This document shows, piece by piece, positions 15,778 to 23,758 of a DNA stretch of 64,000 nucleotides. Positions within the stretch are counted from its first letter, which is position 1, and the number at the start of each line of letters is the position of its first letter. Source of the DNA: a bacterium D16-51. GTDB taxonomy: Bacteria; Bacillota; Clostridia; Lachnospirales; Lachnospiraceae. The notes beneath the pieces are model-generated. The model was not told the DNA's origin and did no database searches. It saw only the letters and a program-made list of their open reading frames with translations. The DNA is taken from NCBI GenBank assembly GCA_003612285.1, contig RAYE01000004.1, positions 1 to 64,000 of the forward strand. Reading direction: 5' to 3'. Both the position numbers and the translations under genes were made by a program.

Positions 15778-16608
15778 ATGTTAGCAGACTATCATGTGCA
15801 TACGGAATATAGCGATGACTCCATCTATCCAATGGAAGATGTTATATTAGATGCTATCGAGATGGGGCTGGATGAGATATGCTTTACAGACCATGTTGAT
15901 TATGGGGTAAAATGTGATTGGGATAGCGGGAAAACGATAGAATATCGAGATGGAGAACCCCTTGCGAATGTGTATTATCCTCATTATATGGAAGAAATAA
16001 AAGAAATGCAGTATCTTTATGGTGACAGGATTGCACTAAAAACAGGATTGGAATTTGGAATGCAGGTACACACCATACCGCAGTTTGAACAGCTTTTCAG
16101 CAAATATAAGTTTGATTTTATTATTTTGTCTGTCCATCAGGTAGAAAATAAGGAATTTTGGACACAGGATTTTCAAACTGGAAAAACACAGCAGGAATAT
16201 CACGAGTGTTACTATGGTGAGATGCTGGAGCTGGTCAGGCGGTATAAAAATTATAGTGTTATTGGTCATATGGACTTAATTACACGGTATGATAAAGCTG
16301 GGGGATACCCGTTTGAAAAGATAAAGCCGCTTGTAACAGATATATTGAAAACTGTAATTTCTGACGGAAAAGGAATTGAGTTAAATACTTCATTTCATAG
16401 ATATGCGCTGTCAGATACAACACCCTCTGCAGAAATATTAAAGCTGTATTATAATCTTGGAGGGAAAGTTATTACAATTGGAAGCGACAGCCACAGACCG
16501 GAACAGTTAGGAGCTTATATGCGAGAAGGAAAAAAGTTACTGCGTTCTATGGGGTTTCAGTATTTTTGCACGTATGACAGGATGAAACCGATATTTCATA
16601 AATTGTAA
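15778..16608 (+). CDS. Histidinol-phosphatase-like PHP-domain protein
   Basis: 276 aa PHP-fold phosphoesterase. Metal-binding motifs: DYHVHTEYSDDS at the N-terminus, CFTDHVD, GLEFGM, SVHQVENK, IGHMDLI and the closing GSDSHRPEQLG. This matches HisJ-type histidinol-phosphatases, which hydrolyse L-histidinol phosphate in histidine synthesis. No other his gene is nearby, so a different small phosphoester may be the real substrate. GGAGGAACCAAA precedes the ATG. Confidence 0.85.
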   Translation: MLADYHVHTEYSDDSIYPMEDVILDAIEMGLDEICFTDHVDYGVKCDWDSGKTIEYRDGEPLANVYYPHYMEEIKEMQYLYGDRIALKTGLEFGMQVHTIPQFEQLFSKYKFDFIILSVHQVENKEFWTQDFQTGKTQQEYHECYYGEMLELVRRYKNYSVIGHMDLITRYDKAGGYPFEKIKPLVTDILKTVISDGKGIELNTSFHRYALSDTTPSAEILKLYYNLGGKVITIGSDSHRPEQLGAYMREGKKLLRSMGFQYFCTYDRMKPIFHKL

Positions 16609-16706
16609 AATGGTAAAATTCAAAAATATCATATGCAGGAAATTGTAGGTTTGGTGAATAGATAATATGTAGTGACATGGACACTGTTTTCAAAAATCTT
16701 GTGGAC

Positions 16707-16735
16707 TTGACAGAAATAGAAAAAAAACGTATACT
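16707..16735 (+). promoter_or_regulatory. Promoter of the ABC-F leader
   Basis: TTGACA (16707-16712) and TATACT (16730-16735) are exactly 17 bases apart. Transcription would start near 16742, giving a leader of roughly 375 nt before the ABC-F start codon. Confidence 0.75.
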
Positions 16736-16741
16736 GATACA

Positions 16742-17118
16742 AATCTTAGGAAAAGAGGGATGGAATGATGTGGAGATAATTTTCTTTTGAAACATGGTAT
16801 ATAGTTATGCAGCTATAAATACAAAATAGCTGTTATCATGTTGCCGAAAGTGGATTATGTCTGCATAACCTCTCTTTTTTGTGTATCTTGGGAAAGTTTG
16901 CTGTAGTGATGCAGTATATTTTTTGAAAAAATGAGTGGTTAAAACTGTGCAGATTTATTTTTGCACAGTTTTTTTGTTGAACCAGAAAAATAATTTTCTA
17001 ACATGCTCTGGTACATCAGTTAGATTGGATATGCTTTTGGCAGCAGTTGTTTTTGGAAGGGATAGATTGAAAAATACAGTATTACACGCAAAGAACGTGT
17101 GCAGAAATGAGGATTTTT
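16742..17118 (+). promoter_or_regulatory. Structured leader with short uORF and two terminator-like hairpins (candidate attenuator)
   Basis: After AGGAAAAGAGGG comes a tiny frame, ATG ATG TGG AGA TAA (16765-16779). GTTATGCAG (16804-16812) pairs with CTGCATAAC (16861-16869), which is followed by CTCTCTTTTTT; inside it AGCTAT/ATAGCT offers an alternative hairpin. A second perfect terminator, AAAACTGTGCA/TGCACAGTTTTTTT, is at 16941-16975. Uninduced transcripts should end here. Ribosome stalling on such uORFs controls several known ABC-F genes. Confidence 0.7.
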
Positions 17119-18693
17119 ATGTCAAAAATTAATGTTTCGGATGTAACATTTTGTTATGATGGAAGTTACCATAATATATTTGAACATGTTTCTTTTTCGG
17201 TGGATTCTGACTGGAAGCTGGGGCTGATTGGGAGGAATGGCAAAGGGAAAACTACTTTTCTAAATTTGCTTTTAGGCAAATATGAGTATCAGGGGGCGAT
17301 TACTTCTTCCGTTGTTTTTGGGTATTTTCCATACGAGGTTACGGATGAGAGGAAAGGGCAGTGCAGTGCTGATTTCCTGGAAATATGGAGACCGGGCTGT
17401 GAACTTTGGCGCGTTATTTGTGAATTAGAAAAGCTTGGCCTTACGGCGGATGTATTATACCGCCCCTTTGGTACATTAAGCAATGGGGAGCAGACAAAAG
17501 TGATGCTGGCGGTTCTCTTTTCTGGTGAAAATGATTTTTTGCTGATTGATGAGCCTACGAACCATTTGGACCAGGAGTCAAGGGCGCTTGTAAAGGAATA
17601 TCTATTCCAGAAGAAAAGCTTTATTTTGGTGTCCCATGACAGAGACCTTTTGGATGCATGTGTTGACCATGTGCTTGTTTTAAACCGCCATACAATTGAA
17701 ATACAGAGTGGGAATTTTTCATCCTGGCAGCTAAATAAAGAGAGGATAGATGCATTTCACCAAAGTGAAAATGAAAAGCATAGCAGGGAAATTAAAAAAC
17801 TGAAAAAGGCGGCTGACAGGGCTGCAAATTGGGCAGATAAAAATGAAAGGACAAAAATCGGCTATGACCCGATAAAGGAACATGACAGGGGGAATGGCAC
17901 CCGGCCTTATATTGGCGCAAAAACGAAAAAAATGCAGAGCCGTGTAAAACAGATGGAAGAAAGGATTCAGAATGAAATAGAGCAAAAAGAGGGGCTGCTT
18001 TGTGATATTGAAAAACCTGTTGATCTAAAAATTATGCCATTAAAGCACCATAAGGAGCGGCTGATCCTTGTGAAAGGGTATGGCTTATCATATCCTGCGT
18101 TAGGAGGGCAGGAAAAGGCGGCTGCTTTGCCTGAAATTATCCTGGAAGGGGTTGATTTTCAGTTAAATCAAGGAGAACGCGTATTTTTGCAGGGGGAAAA
18201 TGGATGTGGCAAGTCGAGCTTGATTAAGGCAATTTTATCGCATGTAAAGCAAAAAGATGAAATGGGCTTGCAGGGCCTGGCAGAAACTGCAATGGAGTCA
18301 GGAGAGATAGAAACAGCAAGCGGCATGGTGATATCTTATATTAATCAGGACACTTCGTTTTTAAAAGGGAACCTTACAGAATTTTGCAGGGAAAGGAAAT
18401 TAGACGAAAGCCTTTTTAAAGCGATCCTCCGGCAGTTGGACTTGGAACGTGTCCAGTTTGGAAAGGATATGGAGGCTTACTCGGAAGGACAGAAAAAGAA
18501 GGTCCTGATTGCAGCAAGCCTTCTAAAACAGGCACATTTGTATATCTGGGATGAACCATTAAATTATATTGATATTTTTTCAAGGATGCAGATTGAGAAC
18601 TTGATTTTAAGGTACCAGCCAACAATGCTGGTAGTGGAACATGACCGGTATTTTCAGGAAAAAATAGCAACAAGAGTGTTTTCCCTTTCATAA
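17119..18693 (+). CDS. ABC-F family ribosomal protection protein (Lsa/Msr-like)
   Basis: 524-aa soluble twin-ATPase without membrane segments. NBD1: Walker A GRNGKGKTT, signature LSNGEQTKVM, Walker B FLLIDEPTNHLD. The linker between domains (about residues 190-290) is long and charged, as in antibiotic-resistance ABC-F proteins that enter the ribosomal E site. NBD2: Walker A GENGCGKSS, signature YSEGQKKKVL, Walker B LYIWDEPLNYID. Length and signature resemble Lsa-type proteins (lincosamide/streptogramin A/pleuromutilin protection), but the drug range is not deducible. ATG 17119 follows AGGATTTTT. Confidence 0.9.
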   Translation: MSKINVSDVTFCYDGSYHNIFEHVSFSVDSDWKLGLIGRNGKGKTTFLNLLLGKYEYQGAITSSVVFGYFPYEVTDERKGQCSADFLEIWRPGCELWRVICELEKLGLTADVLYRPFGTLSNGEQTKVMLAVLFSGENDFLLIDEPTNHLDQESRALVKEYLFQKKSFILVSHDRDLLDACVDHVLVLNRHTIEIQSGNFSSWQLNKERIDAFHQSENEKHSREIKKLKKAADRAANWADKNERTKIGYDPIKEHDRGNGTRPYIGAKTKKMQSRVKQMEERIQNEIEQKEGLLCDIEKPVDLKIMPLKHHKERLILVKGYGLSYPALGGQEKAAALPEIILEGVDFQLNQGERVFLQGENGCGKSSLIKAILSHVKQKDEMGLQGLAETAMESGEIETASGMVISYINQDTSFLKGNLTEFCRERKLDESLFKAILRQLDLERVQFGKDMEAYSEGQKKKVLIAASLLKQAHLYIWDEPLNYIDIFSRMQIENLILRYQPTMLVVEHDRYFQEKIATRVFSLS

Positions 18694-18750
18694 AATTGGA
18701 AGCCTGGCAGCAGCATATTGCAAAAAAGAGAGAGCATACTATTTGTGCAC

Positions 18751-18788
18751 AATGTTACAAGGCAATTTGGTTTTTGTGTTGTAACATT
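18751..18788. promoter_or_regulatory. 10-bp inverted repeat upstream of a small gene
   Basis: AATGTTACAA (18751-18760) and TTGTAACATT (18779-18788) form a perfect dyad with an 18-bp spacer, just before CATAATTATAG, a possible -10 region. It could be an operator for the small gene at 18819. Confidence 0.45.
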
Positions 18789-18818
18789 ATGGCATAATTA
18801 TAGATGAGGGGGAATTTT

Positions 18819-19010
18819 ATGCTTTCAGAGGGTATTCCAATTGGATTCGGGCTGGGGCTGGCAATGCATGAAAATGCTATGACAAATTATTCTGGCATGA
18901 GTGAAGAGGAGCAGGAAGAGGTCTTGGAAAAGGCAAGACAGGCGCAGTCAAAGCGGGATATGGAGATTTTAATTAACCAGATTGGCAAAATGAACCAGCC
19001 TTTAGGTTAG
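18819..19010 (+). CDS. Small conserved-looking hypothetical protein
   Basis: 63 aa: MLSEGIPIGFGLGLAMHENAM followed by an acidic helix (SEEEQEEVLEKARQAQSKRDMEILINQI). Short proteins with this MLxEGIPIGFG start are widespread in Lachnospiraceae, with no known function. GAGGGGGAATTTT precedes ATG 18819. It has its own upstream dyad and is closed by a strong terminator, so it is a monocistronic unit. Confidence 0.72.
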   Translation: MLSEGIPIGFGLGLAMHENAMTNYSGMSEEEQEEVLEKARQAQSKRDMEILINQIGKMNQPLG

Positions 19011-19046
19011 TATACTGGCCGGATGGCAATTTCCAAACACGCTCTA

Positions 19047-19074
19047 GGGGAATGCGATGGCATTCCCCTTTTTT
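19047..19074 (+). terminator. Rho-independent terminator
   Basis: GGGGAATGC and GCATTCCCC form a perfect 9-bp stem with a GATG loop, followed by six T. A CCAAACACGCTCTA end of the TAGAGCGTG repeat family abuts it on the left (19033-19046). Confidence 0.93.
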
Positions 19075-19187
19075 GGTATTTTTGTTGAAAAGTGCGATAA
19101 CATATGGTACTCTAAAATAAGATGCTCTAGCAGTGGATTGATTTTGGAAAAAACGGAATAGGAATGGCATGTGGAGGGAAGGAATAG

Positions 19188-20357
19188 ATGAAACTGCGTT
19201 ATCCTGATTATTATAAGGATTTTTCCTGTATTGCAGACAGGTGTGAAGATACCTGCTGTGCAGGATGGGAAATAGATATAGATGATAATAGTTATGAATA
19301 TTATATGGAAGTGCCGGGGGCTTTTGGAGAAAGAATCCGCAATTCGATAAAGGAATACCAGACGGACGAGGGGGATGTTTATGAATGCCACGGTTTTTTG
19401 CTGGCAGATGGGAAACGCTGCCCTTTTTTAAATGAAAGTAACTTATGTGATATTATTTTAGAGTTAGGCGAAGATGCGCTTTGTGACGTATGCACCTATA
19501 CGCCGCGTAATTTTCTGGAATATGGAAATGCCAGGGAAATTTCAATTAGCCCAAGCTGTGCAGAGGCGGGAAGGTTAATTTTTAGCAGCCGGGAAAAGGT
19601 GAGGTTTACAGAGCAGGAGATACCGGAAGAGCTTGGTTTTGCAGAGGGTGAAGAAGAGTTAAAAATTGCGGCGGCAGTAAAAGAGGCAAGGGACAGAGCG
19701 ATTGCTATATTGCAGGACAGGGAAACGGATATTTATCAGCGTATTTACAATTTTTTATATTATGCGCAGGAAGTACAGTCCTGCTTCAATAGAAATGAAG
19801 CAGGGCAGAATCTGTTTCTCCAGATGAAAGGTGAAGCAGGGGAAAAGGCGTTATGTTCTGGCAAAGAGACTTCTGCGCACTTTACATATTTCCAAAAGAG
19901 GATGAAATCTTTTCAGGAATTAGATTGTATTAATGATGAGTGGGGATGTTTCCTGGAACGGATGGAGCTTTTGTTTTTGGAGGAAACGGGTGGGCAGAAA
20001 CGGTATGGCGATACATTTAAACGGTTTATTGCATATATGAGGGAAAAGGATTTAGAATATCTGTGGGAACAATTTATGGTATATTATGCTTTTTTGTTCC
20101 TTGCGCGTTGTGTGGATGGGCTGAATTTCTGGGGAAAAGCACAATTTTGCGTGTGCAGCTTTCTTATGGTGCGGGATATGGCTTTGGAACGTTTTTATCA
20201 AAATGGGGAATCCTTTACTGTAGAGGATTGTGTGGATATTGCCCGGATTTATGCAAAAGAGGTGGAGCATTCCCAGGAAAACCTGGAATTTCTAGAAGAA
20301 GAATTTTTATTTGAAGAAATATATCAGTTTAAGGCATTGTGCGCACAGATTATTTAA
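19188..20357 (+). CDS. fliB: Flagellin lysine-N-methylase (FliB family)
   Basis: 389 aa. The N-terminal Cys-rich module (CIADRCEDTCCAGWEIDID, then RCPFLNESNLCDIIL and LCDVCTYTPRNF) and the following SPSCAEAGRLIF are characteristic of FliB, which methylates lysines of surface-exposed flagellin using S-adenosylmethionine and an iron-sulfur cluster. No flagellar gene is in the window, as is common for this family in Clostridia. GGAGGGAAGGAATAG precedes the start. The stop codon lies within a CTAAGGCGG-family repeat end. Confidence 0.88.
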   Translation: MKLRYPDYYKDFSCIADRCEDTCCAGWEIDIDDNSYEYYMEVPGAFGERIRNSIKEYQTDEGDVYECHGFLLADGKRCPFLNESNLCDIILELGEDALCDVCTYTPRNFLEYGNAREISISPSCAEAGRLIFSSREKVRFTEQEIPEELGFAEGEEELKIAAAVKEARDRAIAILQDRETDIYQRIYNFLYYAQEVQSCFNRNEAGQNLFLQMKGEAGEKALCSGKETSAHFTYFQKRMKSFQELDCINDEWGCFLERMELLFLEETGGQKRYGDTFKRFIAYMREKDLEYLWEQFMVYYAFLFLARCVDGLNFWGKAQFCVCSFLMVRDMALERFYQNGESFTVEDCVDIARIYAKEVEHSQENLEFLEEEFLFEEIYQFKALCAQII

Positions 20358-20366
20358 CCGCCTTAG
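20353..20366. repeat. Solo right terminus of the CTAAGGCGG MITE family
   Basis: TTTAACCGCCTTAG is identical to the right end of the element at 10261-10466. No matching left end is nearby. It contains the TAA stop of the fliB-like gene. Confidence 0.7.
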
Positions 20367-20413
20367 TGCTTTCCACAGTCGGCTTTTGAAAAATGGCTGT
20401 GGATACAAAGTAG

Positions 20414-20513
20414 AAAGGGTAAAATGCAAACACACATCTTTCACCCTTTGTGTTTGCGCCTCAAATGAAAATGCAGGCATTTTCATTTGAGGTTTGGTGC
20501 AAATTATGATAAA
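20414..20513. repeat. Family-2 dispersed repeat (two tandem hairpins)
   Basis: TGCAAACACA pairs with TGTGTTTGCG, then CTCAAATGAAAATGC pairs with GCATTTTCATTTGAG, followed by TTTGGTGCAAATTATGATA. A second copy lies at 38345-38448 and a reversed fragment at 11166-11203. This copy ends 44 bp before the phosphatase start codon. Confidence 0.85.
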
Positions 20514-20556
20514 AAGTAGTTTTAAATTGTAATATTTGGCATCAGGAGCAATTAAA

Positions 20557-21090
20557 ATGAGAAAATTATATTTTACAAGGCATGGGCAGACGATTTGGAA
20601 TGTGGAAAATAAAATCTGTGGTTCTACGGATATTGCACTTACGGAGCTTGGGCATGGGCAGGCAGTGGAATTGGGGCAGCGGATAAAAGAGGAGGGGCTT
20701 CCGATTCAGGAGATACTGGCTTCCCCGCTTATCCGCGCAAAAAATACGGCAGAGCATATCGCAGATATTACTGGCATCCCTATGCGTGTAGAGGAGCTTT
20801 TGCGCGAACAGAATTTTGGGGTTTTTGAGGCGGAGCCAAGAGATTCTATAGAGTTTTTAGAGGCGAAAAAACAGTTTGCTAATCGGTTTGGCTCTGGGGA
20901 AAGTATGCTGATGGTGGCAAAGCGGGTGTATACTTTGCTGGACAGGCTCGCAAAGGAAGATAAAGTATATCTTTTGGTGGCGCATAATGGGATTGCGCGG
21001 GTGGTGCACAGTTATTTTTATGATATGGAAAATGAAGAGTATGCGAAGCATTCTATAAAAAATTGCGCATTAGAAGAGTATTGCTGGTAA
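20557..21090 (+). CDS. Histidine phosphatase (phosphoglycerate-mutase-like)
   Basis: 177 aa, branch-1 histidine phosphatase: the catalytic RHG motif is in LYFTRHGQTIWNVENKICG, with substrate loop SPLIRAKNTAEHI, a catalytic acid in REQNFGVFEAEP and the second His in LLVAHNGIARV. Members act on varied phosphomonoesters (sugar phosphates, alpha-ribazole phosphate and others); the substrate is not determined. ATG 20557 follows GGAGCAATTAAA. It opens the + strand run that continues through nfo to the cas genes. Confidence 0.9.
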   Translation: MRKLYFTRHGQTIWNVENKICGSTDIALTELGHGQAVELGQRIKEEGLPIQEILASPLIRAKNTAEHIADITGIPMRVEELLREQNFGVFEAEPRDSIEFLEAKKQFANRFGSGESMLMVAKRVYTLLDRLAKEDKVYLLVAHNGIARVVHSYFYDMENEEYAKHSIKNCALEEYCW

Positions 21091-21170
21091 GGGACTGCTG
21101 GGAGAGAAATAGAGTAGAGCCATAATAATAGGATGGTACGATTATTTGTAATGAAAGGCAGGAAATTAGA

Positions 21171-22004
21171 ATGTTTTATATTGGAAATCATTTATCAGCT
21201 TCAAAAGGATATGAAGCAATGGGAAAACAGGCGGTAAAATTAGGGGGAAATGTTTTTGCATTTTTTACGCGGAATCCGCGCGGGGGACAGGCAAAGGAAA
21301 TAAAGCAGGAGGATGTTGAAAAATATCTTGCTTATGCAAAGGAGCACGAGTTTGGGAAACTTGTCGCACATGCGCCCTATACGATGAATTTATGCGCTGC
21401 AAAGGAGGATATCCGTAATTTTTCAAGGGAAATGCTGGCGGATGATATGAGGCGCATGGAATATACGCCAGGAAATTATTATAATTTCCATCCCGGCTCC
21501 CATGTGGGGCAGGGGGCGGAGGCTGGAATTGAACTGGTAGCCGATGCGTTAAATTCAGTTTTGGAAAAGGAACAGTCAACTACTGTCCTTCTGGAAACAA
21601 TGGCAGGGAAAGGGAGCGAGGTTGGCAGGAATTTTGAGGAGCTCCGGGAGATTATTGACCGTGTGGAATTAAAGGAAAAACTGGGCGTATGTTTTGATAC
21701 CTGCCATGTTTGGGATGGGGGATATGATATCGTAAATGACTTAGATGGCGTGTTGACAGAGTTTGATAAAGTCATTGGGCTTGAAAGGCTTTGTGCTGTG
21801 CATTTTAATGACAGTATGAATGATTTGGGCTCTCATAAAGACCGCCACCAAAAAATTGGCGAGGGGAAAATTGGGCTGGAAGCAATGAAGCGCGTTACCC
21901 TTCATCCGGTGCTTGCAGGGAAGCCGTTTATCTTAGAAACGCCAAATGATGACGAAGGCTATGCAAAGGAAATTGCCATGATAAAAGAGTGGACACAAGA
22001 ATAA
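21171..22004 (+). CDS. nfo: Deoxyribonuclease IV (apurinic endonuclease, Nfo family)
   Basis: 277-aa TIM-barrel AP endonuclease of base excision repair, which cuts 5' to abasic sites. Zn-ligand segments are visible: [58 protein letters not shown] and the final ILETP. Length is normal for the family. The Cys-rich protein gene follows 14 bp downstream. Confidence 0.95.
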   Translation: MFYIGNHLSASKGYEAMGKQAVKLGGNVFAFFTRNPRGGQAKEIKQEDVEKYLAYAKEHEFGKLVAHAPYTMNLCAAKEDIRNFSREMLADDMRRMEYTPGNYYNFHPGSHVGQGAEAGIELVADALNSVLEKEQSTTVLLETMAGKGSEVGRNFEELREIIDRVELKEKLGVCFDTCHVWDGGYDIVNDLDGVLTEFDKVIGLERLCAVHFNDSMNDLGSHKDRHQKIGEGKIGLEAMKRVTLHPVLAGKPFILETPNDDEGYAKEIAMIKEWTQE

Positions 22005-22018
22005 AGAAGGAAAGACAT

Positions 22019-22675
22019 ATGGAACGTTATGTTAAGATAGAGGATATCTCTGACGGGAAGAGGTACAAAAGCAATGATATGGCAAAGCTTGGCTGCAATG
22101 AATGTGAAGGATGCAGCGAATGCTGCCATAATGTAGGGGAGAGCATTATTTTAGACCCATGGGATGTTTATATGTTAGAAACGAATTTATCCTGTGGTTT
22201 TGAAGGGCTGCTTGGAAAATATCTCGAATTAAAAGTTTTCCAGGGAGTGATTTTGCCATACCTTCTTTTGGATGAAAAGGAAGGCTGTCATTTCCTGAAT
22301 GAAGAAGGAAGATGCAGCATCCACGGATTCCGGCCAGGATTTTGCCGGCTTTTTCCGCTTGGGCGCATTTATGAAAATGGTTCTTTTTCTTATTTTTTAC
22401 AAACACAGGAGTGTAAAAAGGAACGGCGGACAAAAGTGAAAATCAGCAAATGGCTTGGGATTCCAAATTTGTCTTCTTATGAAAAATTTATCTGTGAATG
22501 GCATTATTTGGTAAAGGATGTACAGGAACTTGCAAAGCAGATGGAAGGGCAGGGGCTAAAAGAATGGAATCTGTACCTTCTACAGGCTTTTTTTGCTGCG
22601 CCTTATGAAGAAAGGGATTTTTATATGCAGTTTGGAAAGCGATATGAAGAGGCGAGGAAACGGCTGGACAGTTAA
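22019..22675 (+). CDS. YkgJ-family cysteine cluster protein
   Basis: 218 aa with the YkgJ-type cluster: GCNECEGCSECCHNVGESI, then GCHFLNEEGRCSIHGFRPGFCRLFPLG and a later Cys. These cysteines are thought to bind iron or zinc; the reaction is not established. The start at 22019 follows GAAGGAAAGACAT and sits 14 bp after nfo. It shares the C-x2-C-x2-CC style of the fliB-like gene 2 kb upstream but is a distinct, shorter family. Confidence 0.85.
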   Translation: MERYVKIEDISDGKRYKSNDMAKLGCNECEGCSECCHNVGESIILDPWDVYMLETNLSCGFEGLLGKYLELKVFQGVILPYLLLDEKEGCHFLNEEGRCSIHGFRPGFCRLFPLGRIYENGSFSYFLQTQECKKERRTKVKISKWLGIPNLSSYEKFICEWHYLVKDVQELAKQMEGQGLKEWNLYLLQAFFAAPYEERDFYMQFGKRYEEARKRLDS

Positions 22676-22720
22676 TTTAGGACAGTTCTTTAATATAAGA
22701 AAGCAGATGGGAGGAAGGAT

Positions 22721-23758
22721 ATGAGGATACCGAAGTTTTTAGGGGAGGGAGGCTGCCTGGGGTTTGTTGCCCCGTCGTATGGCTGCGCTATTGAGCCATA
22801 TAAAAGCGGCTTCCGGAATGCGTTGGAAAAGTTCCGCCAGATGGGGTTTCAGGCGGATATTGGAGAAAACTGTTATGCAGGCGGGGGGATTGGGATTAGC
22901 AGTACGCCGGAAAAATGTGGAGAAGAAATTAACCTGTATTTTACAGAGAAAAAGGTGGATGTGCTGATTTCCTGCGGCGGCGGGGAATTGATGTGTGAAA
23001 TCCTGGATTATGTGGATTTTGAAAAGCTGGCAAATGCAGAGCCGAAGTGGTATATGGGGTATTCAGATAATACGAACCTGACATTCCTGCTTACCACTCT
23101 TTGCGATACGGCGTCTGTCTATGGGCCTTGCGCGCCTGCATTTGGCATGGAGCCTTGGCATATGGCGATTTCGGACGCCTTTGGCTTATTGAAGGGAAAG
23201 AAGGCAGAGTTTGCTAATTATCCTCTTTGGGAAAAAGAGTCGAAAAAGGATGAGGAACATCCATTAGAGCCATATTTTGTAACAGAACCGTTTTGTGTCA
23301 GGCGTTTTCCAGATAAGGATACTGTAATGGCCGGGAGGATGCTGGGAGGCTGCCTTGACTGTCTGGGGCGTCTTGTTGGGACAAAATACGATAAGGTAAA
23401 TGAATTTGCAAAGCGTTATGGCAAGGATGGAATCCTATGGTATATGGAAGCATGTGATTTGAATGTAATGGATATCAGGCGTGCCCTCTGGCAGCTTGAC
23501 CATGCAGGATGGTTTGAAAATGCGAAGGGGTTTCTTTTTGGCCGTCCTTTGTGCCATGGGGAGGAAATGTTTGGGCTGGACCAGTATCATGCGGTTACTG
23601 ATGTGTTAGGGAAATATCAGGTGCCGGTTTTGATGGATTTGGATATTGGGCATATCCCGCCTATGATGCCAATGGTGAATGGGGTGCTTGCAACTGTGGA
23701 GACGAAAGGGAATAGGGTGAAGATACATTATGATTTTAGCGCATCTGACAAAAGCTAA
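22721..23758 (+). CDS. LD-carboxypeptidase / MccF-like serine peptidase (S66 family)
   Basis: 345 aa. N-terminal GFVAPSYG, the Ser nucleophile in MGYSDNTNL after a GGGELM segment, and the C-terminal Glu/His dyad region (GFLFGRPLCHGEE and LDIGHIPPMMPMVNG) identify peptidase family S66. Its members trim the terminal D-alanine of murein tetrapeptides (LdcA) or detoxify microcin C-like compounds (MccF). GGGAGGAAGGAT precedes the start. The 3' end overlaps cas3 by 29 bp, so the CRISPR operon is probably at least partly transcribed from upstream. Confidence 0.88.
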   Translation: MRIPKFLGEGGCLGFVAPSYGCAIEPYKSGFRNALEKFRQMGFQADIGENCYAGGGIGISSTPEKCGEEINLYFTEKKVDVLISCGGGELMCEILDYVDFEKLANAEPKWYMGYSDNTNLTFLLTTLCDTASVYGPCAPAFGMEPWHMAISDAFGLLKGKKAEFANYPLWEKESKKDEEHPLEPYFVTEPFCVRRFPDKDTVMAGRMLGGCLDCLGRLVGTKYDKVNEFAKRYGKDGILWYMEACDLNVMDIRRALWQLDHAGWFENAKGFLFGRPLCHGEEMFGLDQYHAVTDVLGKYQVPVLMDLDIGHIPPMMPMVNGVLATVETKGNRVKIHYDFSASDKS

